From Paenibacillus artemisiicola (GTDB lineage Bacteria; Bacillota; Bacilli; Paenibacillales; Paenibacillaceae), in the NCBI RefSeq assembly GCF_017652985.1, contig NZ_JAGGDJ010000014.1, positions 62,001 through 126,000 on the forward strand: 64,000 nucleotides of DNA, written 5' to 3'. A program made the position numbers and the translations under genes. Under the pieces are notes generated by a model. The model saw nothing but the letters and a program-made list of their open reading frames with translations, had not been told where the DNA came from and made no database searches. Position 1 is the stretch's first letter; each line of letters opens with the position of its first letter. This document shows positions 33,746-42,468 of this stretch, piece after piece.

Positions 33746-34762
33746 TCAGCGTTTCGCCATGTAGATCGTCATTTCGTCGCGATTGTGGAACAACTGCTTC
33801 GCCTTGCGCAGCTCGAACGCCGTCTCCAGCTTCGCGACCACGTCCCGGATCGTCTGCAGCGGCTTCTTGTGCATCAACTTGATCGTGATGACCGCCGCCG
33901 CGCCTTCCCGGAGCGCGTCGGTTTTCTCGAGCACCAGCTTGGCCATCTGCATCGGGCTCCAGCTCATGTCGCAGACGAGCAGATCGAAGGAGCCCGGCGC
34001 GAACGTCACGTCCGAGGCGTTCTTCTTGAGCGCCGTCAGCCGCGGATACCCGTCCAGCTTCGGATGAAGCTCCGCCGGGTCGATCGACGTGACGCGCAGC
34101 CCGCGCTCCAAGAGCAGCTGCGTCCACCCGCCCGGCGCGGCGCCGATATCGAGCGCGTCCCGGAACGTCTCGAAATGAAGGTTGAACGCGCGCTCGGCCT
34201 CCAGCAGCTTGAATTTCGCGCGCGAAATTTGCCCCTCCTCGCGCTGGAACCGGACGGCGCCCCCCGGCCAATCGGAGAGCTGTTCGGTCGGCGTTCCCCA
34301 GCCGACGTACAGCTCGTCCGTCCCGGCGAAGACGGACAGGATCTGCTCGGGCGCCTGCATCGTCGTCTCCCCGCCCAGTTCCATGATCACCGCTTCCAGC
34401 ACCGTCTTCGTGTCGGCGGCGGAGTACGGATAGCGCGAGCCGTCGACTTTGCGCAGATGAATCGCGGTCGAGCCGGACGCGCAGCGCGCCCGGGCGTGCC
34501 GGACGAGCTCCGACAGCGCCTGCAGATCGTCCGCGTTGCCTTGAATCGGCAGGATGCGGTCGATCGCCTGGATATGCCGCAAAAAGATCGGCTCGTTCGT
34601 CCGGAGCAGGTCGACCATCGCTTCCCGGTTCAGCGGAACCTCCATCCGAAACGTCTCGCCGGCGATGAGCTGCGTAAATTTAAGGCCTTGAATCATTCTG
34701 CGAAGCTCTTCCATCGCCAGCGAGGCGAAGCCATGGTTCGCGGTTCCTATCCATTCCGTCAC
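33746..34762 (-). CDS. FtsJ-like ribose 2'-O-methyltransferase (RlmM-like)
   Basis: 338 residues from GTG at 34762, 9 bases after GGGAGG; it overlaps the ABC gene stop by 4 bases (GTGA). The N-terminal half is a THUMP-like RNA-binding region. The C-terminal half is a Rossmann methyltransferase: SAM site ALDIGAAPGGWTQLLLERG (about residue 200), Asp in VCDMSWSPMQMA, Lys in ITIKLMHKKPLQT and Glu in NRDEMTIYM, which complete the K-D-K-E type tetrad. It probably methylates an rRNA ribose. It resembles RlmM (23S rRNA C2498) in layout, but the exact target is inferred. Ends at a strong terminator. Confidence 0.82.
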   Translation of the reverse strand: MTEWIGTANHGFASLAMEELRRMIQGLKFTQLIAGETFRMEVPLNREAMVDLLRTNEPIFLRHIQAIDRILPIQGNADDLQALSELVRHARARCASGSTAIHLRKVDGSRYPYSAADTKTVLEAVIMELGGETTMQAPEQILSVFAGTDELYVGWGTPTEQLSDWPGGAVRFQREEGQISRAKFKLLEAERAFNLHFETFRDALDIGAAPGGWTQLLLERGLRVTSIDPAELHPKLDGYPRLTALKKNASDVTFAPGSFDLLVCDMSWSPMQMAKLVLEKTDALREGAAAVITIKLMHKKPLQTIRDVVAKLETAFELRKAKQLFHNRDEMTIYMAKR

Positions 34763-35541
34763 TGCGTCTTTCCTCCCGGTAATGCCCGAATCCACGGGCG
34801 GTCATTTGCCCAATTCACCTCGACCGGCCAGTCGTAGGCGGCCGAGAGCCATTCGGCGCTCAGTACGTCCTTCTTCGGTCCGGCCGCGACGATCTCCCCG
34901 TTCTGCACGAGCGCGACATGCGTGAACAGCGGGATGATTTCCTCCATATGATGCGTCACGTAGACGACCATCAGCTCGCGCCGGCTGAGCTGACCGAGGT
35001 CGATCAGCAGCTTCTCGCGCTCGTACAGGTCGAGGCCCGCGCACGGCTCGTCCATGATCAGGAGCTTCGGCTCCTGCATGAGCGCCCGGGCGAGCAGCAC
35101 CTTTTTCCGCTCTCCCTGAGACAGCGAACCGAGCGACTGCTCGGCGGTATGCGCCAACCCTACCTGCTCCAGCAGGGACAGCGCTTTTTGCCGGACGGCT
35201 TCGTCGATCTCCTGATAGAAGCGCAGGAACGCGTATTCGCCGGTCGCGACGACTTCCCATACCGGGTCCCGCAGCGTCAGCTTCTCCATGATGGACTGGC
35301 TGATGTAGCCGATCTCCTTGCGTACCTCGCGCACGTCGCACTCGCCGTAACGGTTGCCGAGCACGTCGATCGTGCCGGACGTCGGAAACTCGTAGCCGTT
35401 CATCATCTCGAGCAGCGTCGTCTTGCCGCAGCCGTTGCGCCCGAGAATGACCCAATGCTCCCCTTTGTTCATCCGCAGATTGACGCCGTTCAGAATTTGC
35501 CGTTCCCCGCGGCGGAACGTAATATTTTGCAGCGTGATCAT
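34759..35541 (-). CDS. ABC-type ATPase (YlmA/ModF-like)
   Basis: 260 residues from ATG at 35541 (GGAGGGG 7 bases upstream). One nucleotide-binding domain: Walker A LGRNGCGKTTLLEMMNG (about 34), Q-loop GYISQSIMEKLT, signature SLGSLSQGERKKVLLARAL (about 140), Walker B LLIMDEPCAGLD and the His switch VYVTHHMEE. It matches the YlmA/ModF-like group that lacks a cognate permease gene. There is no permease here, and it is coupled to the RNA methyltransferase. The job is unknown; a link to RNA or ribosome function is only suggested by the neighbour. Confidence 0.88.
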   Translation of the reverse strand: MITLQNITFRRGERQILNGVNLRMNKGEHWVILGRNGCGKTTLLEMMNGYEFPTSGTIDVLGNRYGECDVREVRKEIGYISQSIMEKLTLRDPVWEVVATGEYAFLRFYQEIDEAVRQKALSLLEQVGLAHTAEQSLGSLSQGERKKVLLARALMQEPKLLIMDEPCAGLDLYEREKLLIDLGQLSRRELMVVYVTHHMEEIIPLFTHVALVQNGEIVAAGPKKDVLSAEWLSAAYDWPVEVNWANDRPWIRALPGGKTQ

Positions 35542-35560
35542 GCCGGTCCCCTCCCCCAAA

Positions 35561-35869
35561 TTACGCTTGTTTCATCGGCCCGTGGTGGATGGCCACGTCC
35601 GGCGGCGCGTGCCGCGTCAGCAAATGGATCATCCCGATCCGGCCCGCGGCGCTCGACGTATGGAAATAACAGCTCCGCGGATAGCGCCCGCTGTCCACGA
35701 TGTACCGCACCACGGCGAGGCCGTTCGGCTGGCCCCAGCCCAGCTCGTAATCGAGCGACAGCACGTCCACTTCCTCGTGCTCCAGCAGCAGGATGCATTC
35801 CGCCGCCGACTTCGCGAGCACGAACCCCTTCGGGCACGGCCGGTAATCGTCCAAATAGACGTTGATCAT
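35561..35869 (-). CDS. Cyclic-phosphate-processing receiver-like protein
   Basis: 102 residues, starting MINVYLDDYRPCPKGF. It has a receiver-like fold with an acidic pair in YLDDYRP and a phosphoacceptor-like Asp in VLSLDYELG. These proteins have been proposed to process cyclic phosphates linked to RNA repair, which I recall as a family label and cannot verify here. The ATG at 35869 lies 5 bases past the nfo stop, with GGAGG about 12 bases upstream, so it is cotranscribed with nfo. A longer in-frame ORF back to 36421 overlaps nfo and is rejected. Confidence 0.7.
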   Translation of the reverse strand: MINVYLDDYRPCPKGFVLAKSAAECILLLEHEEVDVLSLDYELGWGQPNGLAVVRYIVDSGRYPRSCYFHTSSAAGRIGMIHLLTRHAPPDVAIHHGPMKQA

Positions 35870-35874
35870 GCGAC

Positions 35875-36708
35875 TCACGCGCCTCCCATGCGCCGGATTA
35901 GCGCCAATTGCTCCCGATGCGTGCCGTCCTGCCCCGAAGGCGTTTCCAAGACGAACGGCGTGCCCGCGAGCAGCGGATGCCGCAGCAGCCATGTCAAGCC
36001 CGGCTCCCCGATATGGCCCTCGCCGATGACCGCGTGGCGGTCCCGCTTCTCGCCGCTCGGATAGACGGAGTCGTTCAAGTGGACGGCCGCGAGATGCTCG
36101 ATGACGCCGAGCGCTTGCGCCTTCCGCAGCCAATCGGCGTCCGGGCTTCCGTCCCACGTCCCGCTCGCGAACAAATGGCAGGTGTCGAGGCAAAACCCGA
36201 TGTTCCGGTTGTCCGTGCACAACCCGCGGATCTGGGCGAGCTCCTCCATCGTCGTGCCCATGAAGGTATGATCGCCCGCCTGATTCTCGATCAGCAGCTT
36301 CGCCTTGCCGCGCCACTGCTGCGAGACGGCGCTCAGCGTCACGACCGCGTTGCGGTACCCTTCCAGCGGGTCCGGCCCTTTGTAGACGCCGAAATGCACG
36401 ACGACGCCGAGCGAGCCGCACGCCTCTGCGATCTCGAGATCGTTCAGCAGCGAGAGCACGGTCTGCGCGCGATGATCGGCGTCCTCGGAGGCGACGTTGG
36501 TCGGGTACGGCGAATGCGCGATCGAGACGATGGCCCGTTCAGCGCAGAATTCGGCGCAGCGCAGCGCCTCCGCGCGGTCGAAGCTCTTGACCGCCAGGCT
36601 CCGCGGATTCTTCGGAAAATATTGATAGGCTTCCGCGCCGAACGCCGCCGCTCTTCTCGCGGCCTCGCGGTAGCCCCCTTTGGTCGATACGTGAAAACCG
36701 GCGCGCAT
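35875..36708 (-). CDS. nfo: Endonuclease IV (apurinic/apyrimidinic endonuclease)
   Basis: 277 residues. Cuts the DNA backbone 5' of abasic sites. The three-zinc site is complete: His in SIAHSPYPTN, His in VVHFGVYKG, Glu in LLIENQAG, Asp and His in CLDTCHLFASG, His in AVHLNDS, Asp and His in DRHAVIGEG, and Glu in FVLETPS. It sits between mutM (6 bases upstream) and the receiver-like gene, all minus strand. The arrangement joins a glycosylase/lyase and an AP endonuclease in one operon for base excision repair. Confidence 0.93.
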   Translation of the reverse strand: MRAGFHVSTKGGYREAARRAAAFGAEAYQYFPKNPRSLAVKSFDRAEALRCAEFCAERAIVSIAHSPYPTNVASEDADHRAQTVLSLLNDLEIAEACGSLGVVVHFGVYKGPDPLEGYRNAVVTLSAVSQQWRGKAKLLIENQAGDHTFMGTTMEELAQIRGLCTDNRNIGFCLDTCHLFASGTWDGSPDADWLRKAQALGVIEHLAAVHLNDSVYPSGEKRDRHAVIGEGHIGEPGLTWLLRHPLLAGTPFVLETPSGQDGTHREQLALIRRMGGA

Positions 36709-36714
36709 CCGGGA

Positions 36715-37557
36715 TTACCGTTCCTTCTGACAGGACGGGCAGAAGAACAGCTTGCGCGAATTGAGCTCCGTCTGCACGATCTCGCTTCCGCAGCGCGGGC
36801 ACGCTTCGCCGCCCCGGTCGTAGACGCGGCAGTGATCATTATAGCCGCCCGTCACCGTATCGCCCTCCGTCAACGGCAGCTCCATGTACCCGCCCTTGGC
36901 GACCGCGTCGTTCAGCACCGCGTGCATGGCGCCGTAGAGGCGCTCCCAGCTTGCCGGCTCGATGTCGGCCAGCTTGGCGTCCGGGCGCACTTGCGCCTCG
37001 AACGCGATTTCGTCCGCGTAGCAATTGCCGATGCCGGCGATGACGTGCTGGTCGACGAAGGCCGTCTTGAACGAGCCCCGTTTCCCTTTGAACCGCGCCT
37101 TGAAGGCAGCCAGGCTCAACCGCGGATCGAACGGCTCCGGTCCCAAGTCCGCCAGGCGCGCGAGCGTCTCCTTCACGGTCAGGAGATGGAGATAGCCCAG
37201 CCTCAGGCCGATGAAGCACAAGTCCCCCGCGGGAAAACCGAGGGTCACCTGCACCGAGCGGTCCGGACGTTCGGGCGGCAGCCCTTCCGGCGTCAGCAGC
37301 GTATGCGATTCGTACCGGATCAGGCCGCCCAGCATCAGATGCAGCAGCAGCCGTTTGCCGTTGTCGAGGTGGAAGAGCAGCATTTTGCCCCGCCGCTCCA
37401 CGAACCAGACGGTCCGGCCGAGGAGCTCGCGCTCGAACGTCTCGACCGGCACGTTGATGGATTTCGGCCGCGTCACGTCGACCTTCGTAATGGGCTGGCC
37501 GGCGATGCGTTCCGCCAGCAGCCTGCGATAATGTTCCATTTCCGGATATTCCGGCAT
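36715..37557 (-). CDS. mutM: Formamidopyrimidine-DNA glycosylase (Fpg/Nei family)
   Basis: 280 residues. Removes oxidised bases and nicks abasic sites. The N-terminus is MPEYPEME, with the catalytic Pro and Glu (standard members read PELPEVE). The Lys in RRGKMLLFHL aids catalysis, the helix-two-turn-helix is IAGIGNCYADEIAFEAQ (about residue 170), and the zinc finger is CPRCGS...FCPSCQ at the end. The altered start may mean a Nei-like specificity. It is cotranscribed with nfo downstream and lies 16 bases after the HAD gene. Confidence 0.88.
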   Translation of the reverse strand: MPEYPEMEHYRRLLAERIAGQPITKVDVTRPKSINVPVETFERELLGRTVWFVERRGKMLLFHLDNGKRLLLHLMLGGLIRYESHTLLTPEGLPPERPDRSVQVTLGFPAGDLCFIGLRLGYLHLLTVKETLARLADLGPEPFDPRLSLAAFKARFKGKRGSFKTAFVDQHVIAGIGNCYADEIAFEAQVRPDAKLADIEPASWERLYGAMHAVLNDAVAKGGYMELPLTEGDTVTGGYNDHCRVYDRGGEACPRCGSEIVQTELNSRKLFFCPSCQKER

Positions 37558-37573
37558 GCCTACAACTTCCTTC

Positions 37574-38410
37574 CTATCGGCTCTCTCTCTGCCTTGTCAG
37601 CCGGCGCTGCAGCCACTCCCGCAAACGTCGCAAATCGTCGATGATCTCGTTCGCCTCGCAGTCGGCCGACGCGAGCAGCTCTTTATAATTGTCGGCCGTA
37701 GCCAGCCCGGTTAATACCAGGACGGACGAACATCCGACGGATTTTCCAGCGGCGATGTCGGTCGCCGGATTATCGCCGATGACCCAGGTTTCGTTCGGCT
37801 CCAAGCCCAACCGGTCCAGCGCGAAGCGCATCCCGATCGGAGACGGCTTGCCGATGACGACCGGCTCGACGCCCGAGGCCGCCCTCAGCATGGCGCCGAT
37901 CGAACCGGCGCCCGGGACGAGCCCGTGATCCGAAGGCAGCAGCAGATCGGGATTGGTCAAAATATACGGCGCGCCGCCGCGAATATGCCGGACGGCGGCG
38001 GCGGCTTTCTCATATGTAAACGCCCGGTCGATCCCTTGGACGACCAGCTCCGGTTCGTCCTCGACCGGGCGCAAGCCCGCTTCCTCCAGCGCGGCGATCA
38101 AGCCGGCCTCGCCGATCGCGTGCACCCGCGCGCCGGGCTGCCGTTCCGCGATATAGGCGGCGGCGGCTTGCGCGGACGTGCAGACGTCCTCCGGCTCCGC
38201 CGGAATGCCCATCCCGTTCAGCCGCTCCGCGACGACGGCGGGCGTCGCGGACGAATTGTTCGTGACGAACAAATAGCGGACGGCCTCTTCCTTCAACGTC
38301 CGGACGAAGTCGTCCGCGCCGGGGATCATCCGGCCCCCGCGGTACAGCGTGCCGTCCAGGTCAATCAACAAACCGCGAAGGCGGCCGGCGCCCTGTCCCA
38401 TGTCGTTCAC
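37574..38410 (-). CDS. HAD-IIA phosphatase (NagD/YutF-like)
   Basis: 278 residues. Motif I LLIDLDGTLYRGGRMIPGAD (about residue 16), motif II FVTNNSS, a capping domain of about 120 residues (C2a type), and motif IV WVIGDNPATDIAAGKSVGC. It dephosphorylates a small metabolite; NagD-type members act on sugar or nucleotide monophosphates, and the exact substrate is unknown. The stop of mrfB overlaps its start by 4 bases. It may be a housekeeping passenger in the repair run. Confidence 0.9.
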   Translation of the reverse strand: MNDMGQGAGRLRGLLIDLDGTLYRGGRMIPGADDFVRTLKEEAVRYLFVTNNSSATPAVVAERLNGMGIPAEPEDVCTSAQAAAAYIAERQPGARVHAIGEAGLIAALEEAGLRPVEDEPELVVQGIDRAFTYEKAAAAVRHIRGGAPYILTNPDLLLPSDHGLVPGAGSIGAMLRAASGVEPVVIGKPSPIGMRFALDRLGLEPNETWVIGDNPATDIAAGKSVGCSSVLVLTGLATADNYKELLASADCEANEIIDDLRRLREWLQRRLTRQRESR

Positions 38411-39885
38411 CCCTTCGATCGTTTCAGGCGCAGGCGGTCGATCCGCTTGCGGATCAGGTCCAGCTCGCCCGGCCGCTTGCCGCGCGCGCGCAGGCCCGCG
38501 CGGCGTCCGGCCGCCAGCTCGAACGCCTGCTCCGCCAGCTGCAGCGCGCGCTCCAGTTCTTTCGTCTTATGCTCGTAATACATCGCAAGCTCGATATGCG
38601 CCTCGTAGTCCGGCAACACCGCGTCCCCGGACGTACGGACAGCCTTCTGCCACAATAACACAGCGCGTGACCAATTGCCACATTTCTTGTCGCGTTCCGC
38701 CAGCAGGCACAGACTCCGGTACGACGGCCGCGGATGCTCCGCGAACCGGGCGTACAGCGGCTCCGCCAGCTCCGCCTTGCCCATCCGTTCCAGCCATAAG
38801 CCGGTGCGGAGCAGCTCCTCGGCTTCCTCCGGCATCGCGACGCGCGTGCCGACCCCGCCGGCGAGAAAATGGCCGAAGCGGATCGCCAGCGAGGCGAGCG
38901 ACAGCATGTCGGTCTCGTTATGCGCGAAGACGCCCCGAAGCGGCTCCGGATCCCCGTCCGCCAAATATTGAAAATAAATCGCCGGCGCCAGCGAGCCGGG
39001 CACGTCGTCCTCCCGGCTGATGCCGAGCCGATCCTCTTCGACGCGGCTCAGCTTGCACGACGCGAGCGTGTTGCGCCAGACGGAGCGGGACGGGTGGAGC
39101 AGATCGATGTGGACCGGCTCCCACTTGAACGCGCGGTGGCCGTGCAGGATGAAGCGGTTGTGCAGCACCGGCCAGTCGAACGTCCGGCCGTTGTACGTCA
39201 CGAGATGCGTGAACGTCGGCAGCATGGCGCTCAAATAGCCGATCATCGCCCGTTCCTCCGCGGGATGGCGGATCAGCATTTGCTCGACGACGAACCGGTC
39301 GTCCTGCACGTACGCCAAGCCGACCATGAACGGAACGTTGCCCGCGCCGACGCCGAGCCCCGTCGTCTCCAGGTCGAGGAACAGCGCGTTCCGATACCCG
39401 GAATCGTCGCCGGCCCCGAACGCGGACATCGCCTCCTGGACGCCGTGCCATTCGTCCAGCCGGTGCGCCCCGTGCCGGTGCGAGAGCGGATAGCGGGTCT
39501 CGCGCACGAGGAATTCGCCTTCGGTCGAGCTGACGAGCCGAACGCCCATCCCGCTCCACGCCGGATGAAGTTCCTCCTCCGCTTGCGCGGCCGGGCCGCT
39601 TTCCCCGCTGACGGCGTCGCCGATGCTTCCGATGGCCGCCCCGGCATCGGCGGCTGCCGCGCCCGCGGCGCCCCCGATGCCTTCGCCGAACGTCATGGCT
39701 TCGCCTTCTTCCCTGCCTTCTTTCCTGCCTTCGGCGGCTTCAGGCCCGTGCGCCCCGGCCGCGAAGCCCGGCGCTTCCGCACGGACCGCGTCCGCCGGCG
39801 GCTGCTCCGCCATGCCCGCCAGCCGTTCCGCCTGCGCGGTCTGGGCGCTCTTCAGCCGCAGCAGCTTGTCGCGGAGCCCGCTCAT
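38407..39885 (-). CDS. mrfB: RNase H-fold exonuclease, mitomycin repair factor
   Basis: 492 residues. YprB homologue: in Bacillus subtilis MrfB is a 3'-5' DNA exonuclease that works with the helicase MrfA in repair of mitomycin damage. The RNase H-like domain begins YRNALFLDLETTGLG (about residue 165; DEDD Asp and Glu), with VTYNGRTFDWPVLHNRF and HNETDMLSLASLAIRF supplying further acids. The C-terminal 100 residues look like TPR helices (YEHKTKELERALQLAEQAFELA). The N-terminal 130 residues are an Ala-rich low-complexity leader. It follows mrfA by 95 bases. The ATG at 39885 has only a weak AAGGCGG site. Confidence 0.9.
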   Translation of the reverse strand: MSGLRDKLLRLKSAQTAQAERLAGMAEQPPADAVRAEAPGFAAGAHGPEAAEGRKEGREEGEAMTFGEGIGGAAGAAAADAGAAIGSIGDAVSGESGPAAQAEEELHPAWSGMGVRLVSSTEGEFLVRETRYPLSHRHGAHRLDEWHGVQEAMSAFGAGDDSGYRNALFLDLETTGLGVGAGNVPFMVGLAYVQDDRFVVEQMLIRHPAEERAMIGYLSAMLPTFTHLVTYNGRTFDWPVLHNRFILHGHRAFKWEPVHIDLLHPSRSVWRNTLASCKLSRVEEDRLGISREDDVPGSLAPAIYFQYLADGDPEPLRGVFAHNETDMLSLASLAIRFGHFLAGGVGTRVAMPEEAEELLRTGLWLERMGKAELAEPLYARFAEHPRPSYRSLCLLAERDKKCGNWSRAVLLWQKAVRTSGDAVLPDYEAHIELAMYYEHKTKELERALQLAEQAFELAAGRRAGLRARGKRPGELDLIRKRIDRLRLKRSKG

Positions 39886-39980
39886 GGCGCCATGTCCGCC
39901 TTGATGCGCAAGTTGACTAGCGATCGGCCGCGGACGGAAGGCCCCCGCCGTCCCGGACGATTGCGAAGGTTTTCGGTCAT

Positions 39981-42230
39981 TTACAGCCCCTCCAATACCA
40001 ATAGGCTCTTAGGCTTCGCGTCCATGCCTTCGATCTCCGACCCGATGCACGACGGGCAGCCGTCTTCGCACGGGCAGCGGCGGATGAGGTCGATCGCCGC
40101 CGCCTTCACCTCGTCGAACCGCTTGTAGACGCCGTCGGCGAGCCCGATGCCGCCGGGATAATGATCGTAGATGAATATCGTCGGCAGGCCGGTATGGTCC
40201 GCTTTGATTTGCGAAATGACGTGCACGTCGCTGCGGTCGCACATCGCGAGCACGGGCACGATGTGGTTCATGACGTTCGCGATGCCGAGCAGCAGCTGCT
40301 CCAGCGTCTTCGTGCCGAGACGCGAATCGACGTCCTTGAGCTCGATCCAGGTCGCGCTGGTGTGCAGCTCCTGCTCCGGGAGATGAATCGGTCCCCAGCC
40401 GATGTTCTCGTTGGTGGTCAAGCGGATTTTCTTGAACAGCGTCGGGAGCGCCGTGACGCTGACGTCGCCGTAATGAATGGCGCCGAGCGCGCGCTGCGCC
40501 GTCCGGTCGATCTCCAGCACCTTCGTCTGCACCGCCAGGTTGGCGTCCGTATAATACTCGACGTCCACTTCCCGCACGTACGCTTTGTTATGGTCCCAAT
40601 CCAGCTTCTCGACCTGGTACTGCACCCCTTCGTGCAAATAAATCGCTTCGTCGTGCAGCAGCGTCATGGCGCTGAATTTGTCCATCTCCCCGATGATTTT
40701 GACGTCCGCGGTCACGGATTGGTCGACGATCACGACGTTCTCCTGGGAAGCGGAGCGCAGGCTGACGTTGCTCGCCGGAAACGCCAAATTCGCCCAATAA
40801 TAGGTGTCGCCCTTATGGTGCAGCACCCGCTCCTCCGTCAAATATTCCATGATGTCCGTCACGTCCAGCGGCCCGAATTCCTCGGTGCCCTTGAACGGCA
40901 GCTCGTACGCGGCGCATTTCAGATGGTCCACCAGAATCATCAGATTCTCCGGGTTGATCCGGGCATACTCCGGCGTCCGCCCGAAGAAGTAATCCGGGTT
41001 CTGCACGATGTACTGGTCGATCGGCGTCGAGCCGGCGACCATCACGATGAGCGCCTCGCCGTGGCGGCGTCCGGCCCGGCCCGCCTGCTGCCACGTGCTC
41101 GCGACGCTGCCGGGGTAGCCGGTCATGACGCACACCTGCAGCTGCCCGATGTCGACGCCGAGCTCCAGGGCGTTCGTGCTGACGACGCCCAGAATCTCGC
41201 CGTCCCGCAAGCCGCGTTCGATCTCCCGGCGCTGCTGCGGCAGGTAGCCGCCGCGGTAGCCGCGGATCGACTTCGCGGACAGCTCGTTTTTGACCAGCTC
41301 CTGCAGATGGCTCAAGATGAGCTCGACGCGCACCCGGCTGCGGGCGAACACGATCGTCTGGATTTTGTTCCTCAGAAACTCGCGGGCGAGGTGATTGACT
41401 TCGACGGTCGCGCTTTTGCGGATGTTGAGCGGCTTGTTCACGATCGGCGGGTTGTAGAAGACGAAATGCTTCCGTCCGCCGGGCGCGCCGTTGTCGTCGA
41501 TCAGCCGCATCGGATTGCCCGTGAGCTGTTCCGCGAGCTCCTTCGGGTTCGCGATCGTCGCCGACGTGCAGATGAAGACGGGATTGCTCCCGTAAAACGC
41601 GCAGATGCGCTTCAGCCTCCGGATGACGTTGGCGACGTGGCTGCCGAAGACGCCCCGGTAGGTATGCAGCTCGTCGATGACGACGAATTTCAAATTCTCG
41701 AACAGGCTGACCCATTTCGTATGGTGCGGCAGGATCGCGGAATGCAGCATGTCGGGATTCGTGATGACGATGTGGCCGGCTTTGCGCACGGCCTGCCGGA
41801 TCGTCGGCGCCGTGTCGCCGTCGTAGGTATAGCTCTTGATGTCGATGCCCATCTCGGCGATGATTTCGTTCAGTTCGCTCTTCTGGTCCTGGGCCAGCGC
41901 CTTGGTCGGGAAAATATACAGCGCGCGGCTCGACGCGTCCGCGGCGATCGCCTGCAGCACCGGCAGGTTGTAGCACATCGTCTTCCCCGAAGCGGTCGGC
42001 GTGACCGCGACGATGTTCTCGCCCTTGTTCACGGCCTCGAAGGCGGAATGCTGGTGCGTGTACAGCGCCTCGATGCCGCGCCTCGCCAGCGCGTCGCGGA
42101 TGCGTGCGTCGACGCGGTCCGGAACCGGCCGCAGCCGGGCCTCCCGAGGTTCGATTTCGTGCCAGTGGATGACGTTTTCATTATGGCGAAGCTGCTCGAT
42201 CAGATCGGGCAGCGATTTTCGTTTGAACAT
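39981..42230 (-). CDS. mrfA: DEAD-type helicase, mitomycin repair factor
   Basis: 749 residues. YprA homologue, superfamily 2. Motif I TPTASGKTMCYNLPVLQ (about 80), motif II VVIDELHTYRG (DELH), SATIANP (motif III), QQAGRAGRRHGEALIV (motif VI). A zinc-binding C-terminus carries Cys in MCDRSDVH and CPCEDGCPSC. In Bacillus subtilis MrfA unwinds damaged DNA for MrfB in a repair route separate from UvrABC. AGAGGTGA precedes the ATG. The promoter upstream carries a LexA-like box. The operon continues into mrfB, HAD, mutM and nfo. Confidence 0.93.
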   Translation of the reverse strand: MFKRKSLPDLIEQLRHNENVIHWHEIEPREARLRPVPDRVDARIRDALARRGIEALYTHQHSAFEAVNKGENIVAVTPTASGKTMCYNLPVLQAIAADASSRALYIFPTKALAQDQKSELNEIIAEMGIDIKSYTYDGDTAPTIRQAVRKAGHIVITNPDMLHSAILPHHTKWVSLFENLKFVVIDELHTYRGVFGSHVANVIRRLKRICAFYGSNPVFICTSATIANPKELAEQLTGNPMRLIDDNGAPGGRKHFVFYNPPIVNKPLNIRKSATVEVNHLAREFLRNKIQTIVFARSRVRVELILSHLQELVKNELSAKSIRGYRGGYLPQQRREIERGLRDGEILGVVSTNALELGVDIGQLQVCVMTGYPGSVASTWQQAGRAGRRHGEALIVMVAGSTPIDQYIVQNPDYFFGRTPEYARINPENLMILVDHLKCAAYELPFKGTEEFGPLDVTDIMEYLTEERVLHHKGDTYYWANLAFPASNVSLRSASQENVVIVDQSVTADVKIIGEMDKFSAMTLLHDEAIYLHEGVQYQVEKLDWDHNKAYVREVDVEYYTDANLAVQTKVLEIDRTAQRALGAIHYGDVSVTALPTLFKKIRLTTNENIGWGPIHLPEQELHTSATWIELKDVDSRLGTKTLEQLLLGIANVMNHIVPVLAMCDRSDVHVISQIKADHTGLPTIFIYDHYPGGIGLADGVYKRFDEVKAAAIDLIRRCPCEDGCPSCIGSEIEGMDAKPKSLLVLEGL

Positions 42231-42256
42231 GTGCGGCTCACCTCTTTATACGCTAT

Positions 42257-42285
42257 ATTTTAGCGAATATCTGTTCGCTTGGCCA
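42257..42285 (-). promoter_or_regulatory. mrfA promoter with a LexA-like box
   Basis: On the minus strand TGGCCA (42285-42280) and TAAAAT (42262-42257) are 17 bases apart. The spacer holds CGAACAGATATTCG (42277-42264), one base off the CGAAC-N4-GTTCG consensus. The -35 is a weak match, so the elements are tentative. Confidence 0.55.
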
Positions 42286-42378
42286 GCAGGAAGTGGGCCG
42301 GGCGCGAATTCCGGGGCAAACGTCCGGAGACCTCGCTTGCCCGGGCGTCCGGTCGCGTCCTCGCTTCCCGACCAAACG

Positions 42379-42403
42379 CAAAAAAGCCCGCGGGAGCGGG
42401 CGC
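42379..42403 (-). terminator. Terminator after the YfhP-like gene
   Basis: GCCCGC/GCGGGC with a GGGA loop is followed on the minus strand by six T. It ends the YfhP-like transcript, about 65 bases past its stop. Confidence 0.85.
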
Positions 42404-42468
42404 CGCATGCTGCCGGCCGCCTTGCCGCGGACTTTCCTATGTCTATCGCATGAATAAAGGAATGCGCG

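Noticed and set aside
35561-36421. 286-codon version of the receiver-like protein
   Set aside because: The first 184 codons overlap nfo in another frame and look like a shadow; MINVYLDDY at 35869 begins the conserved domain.
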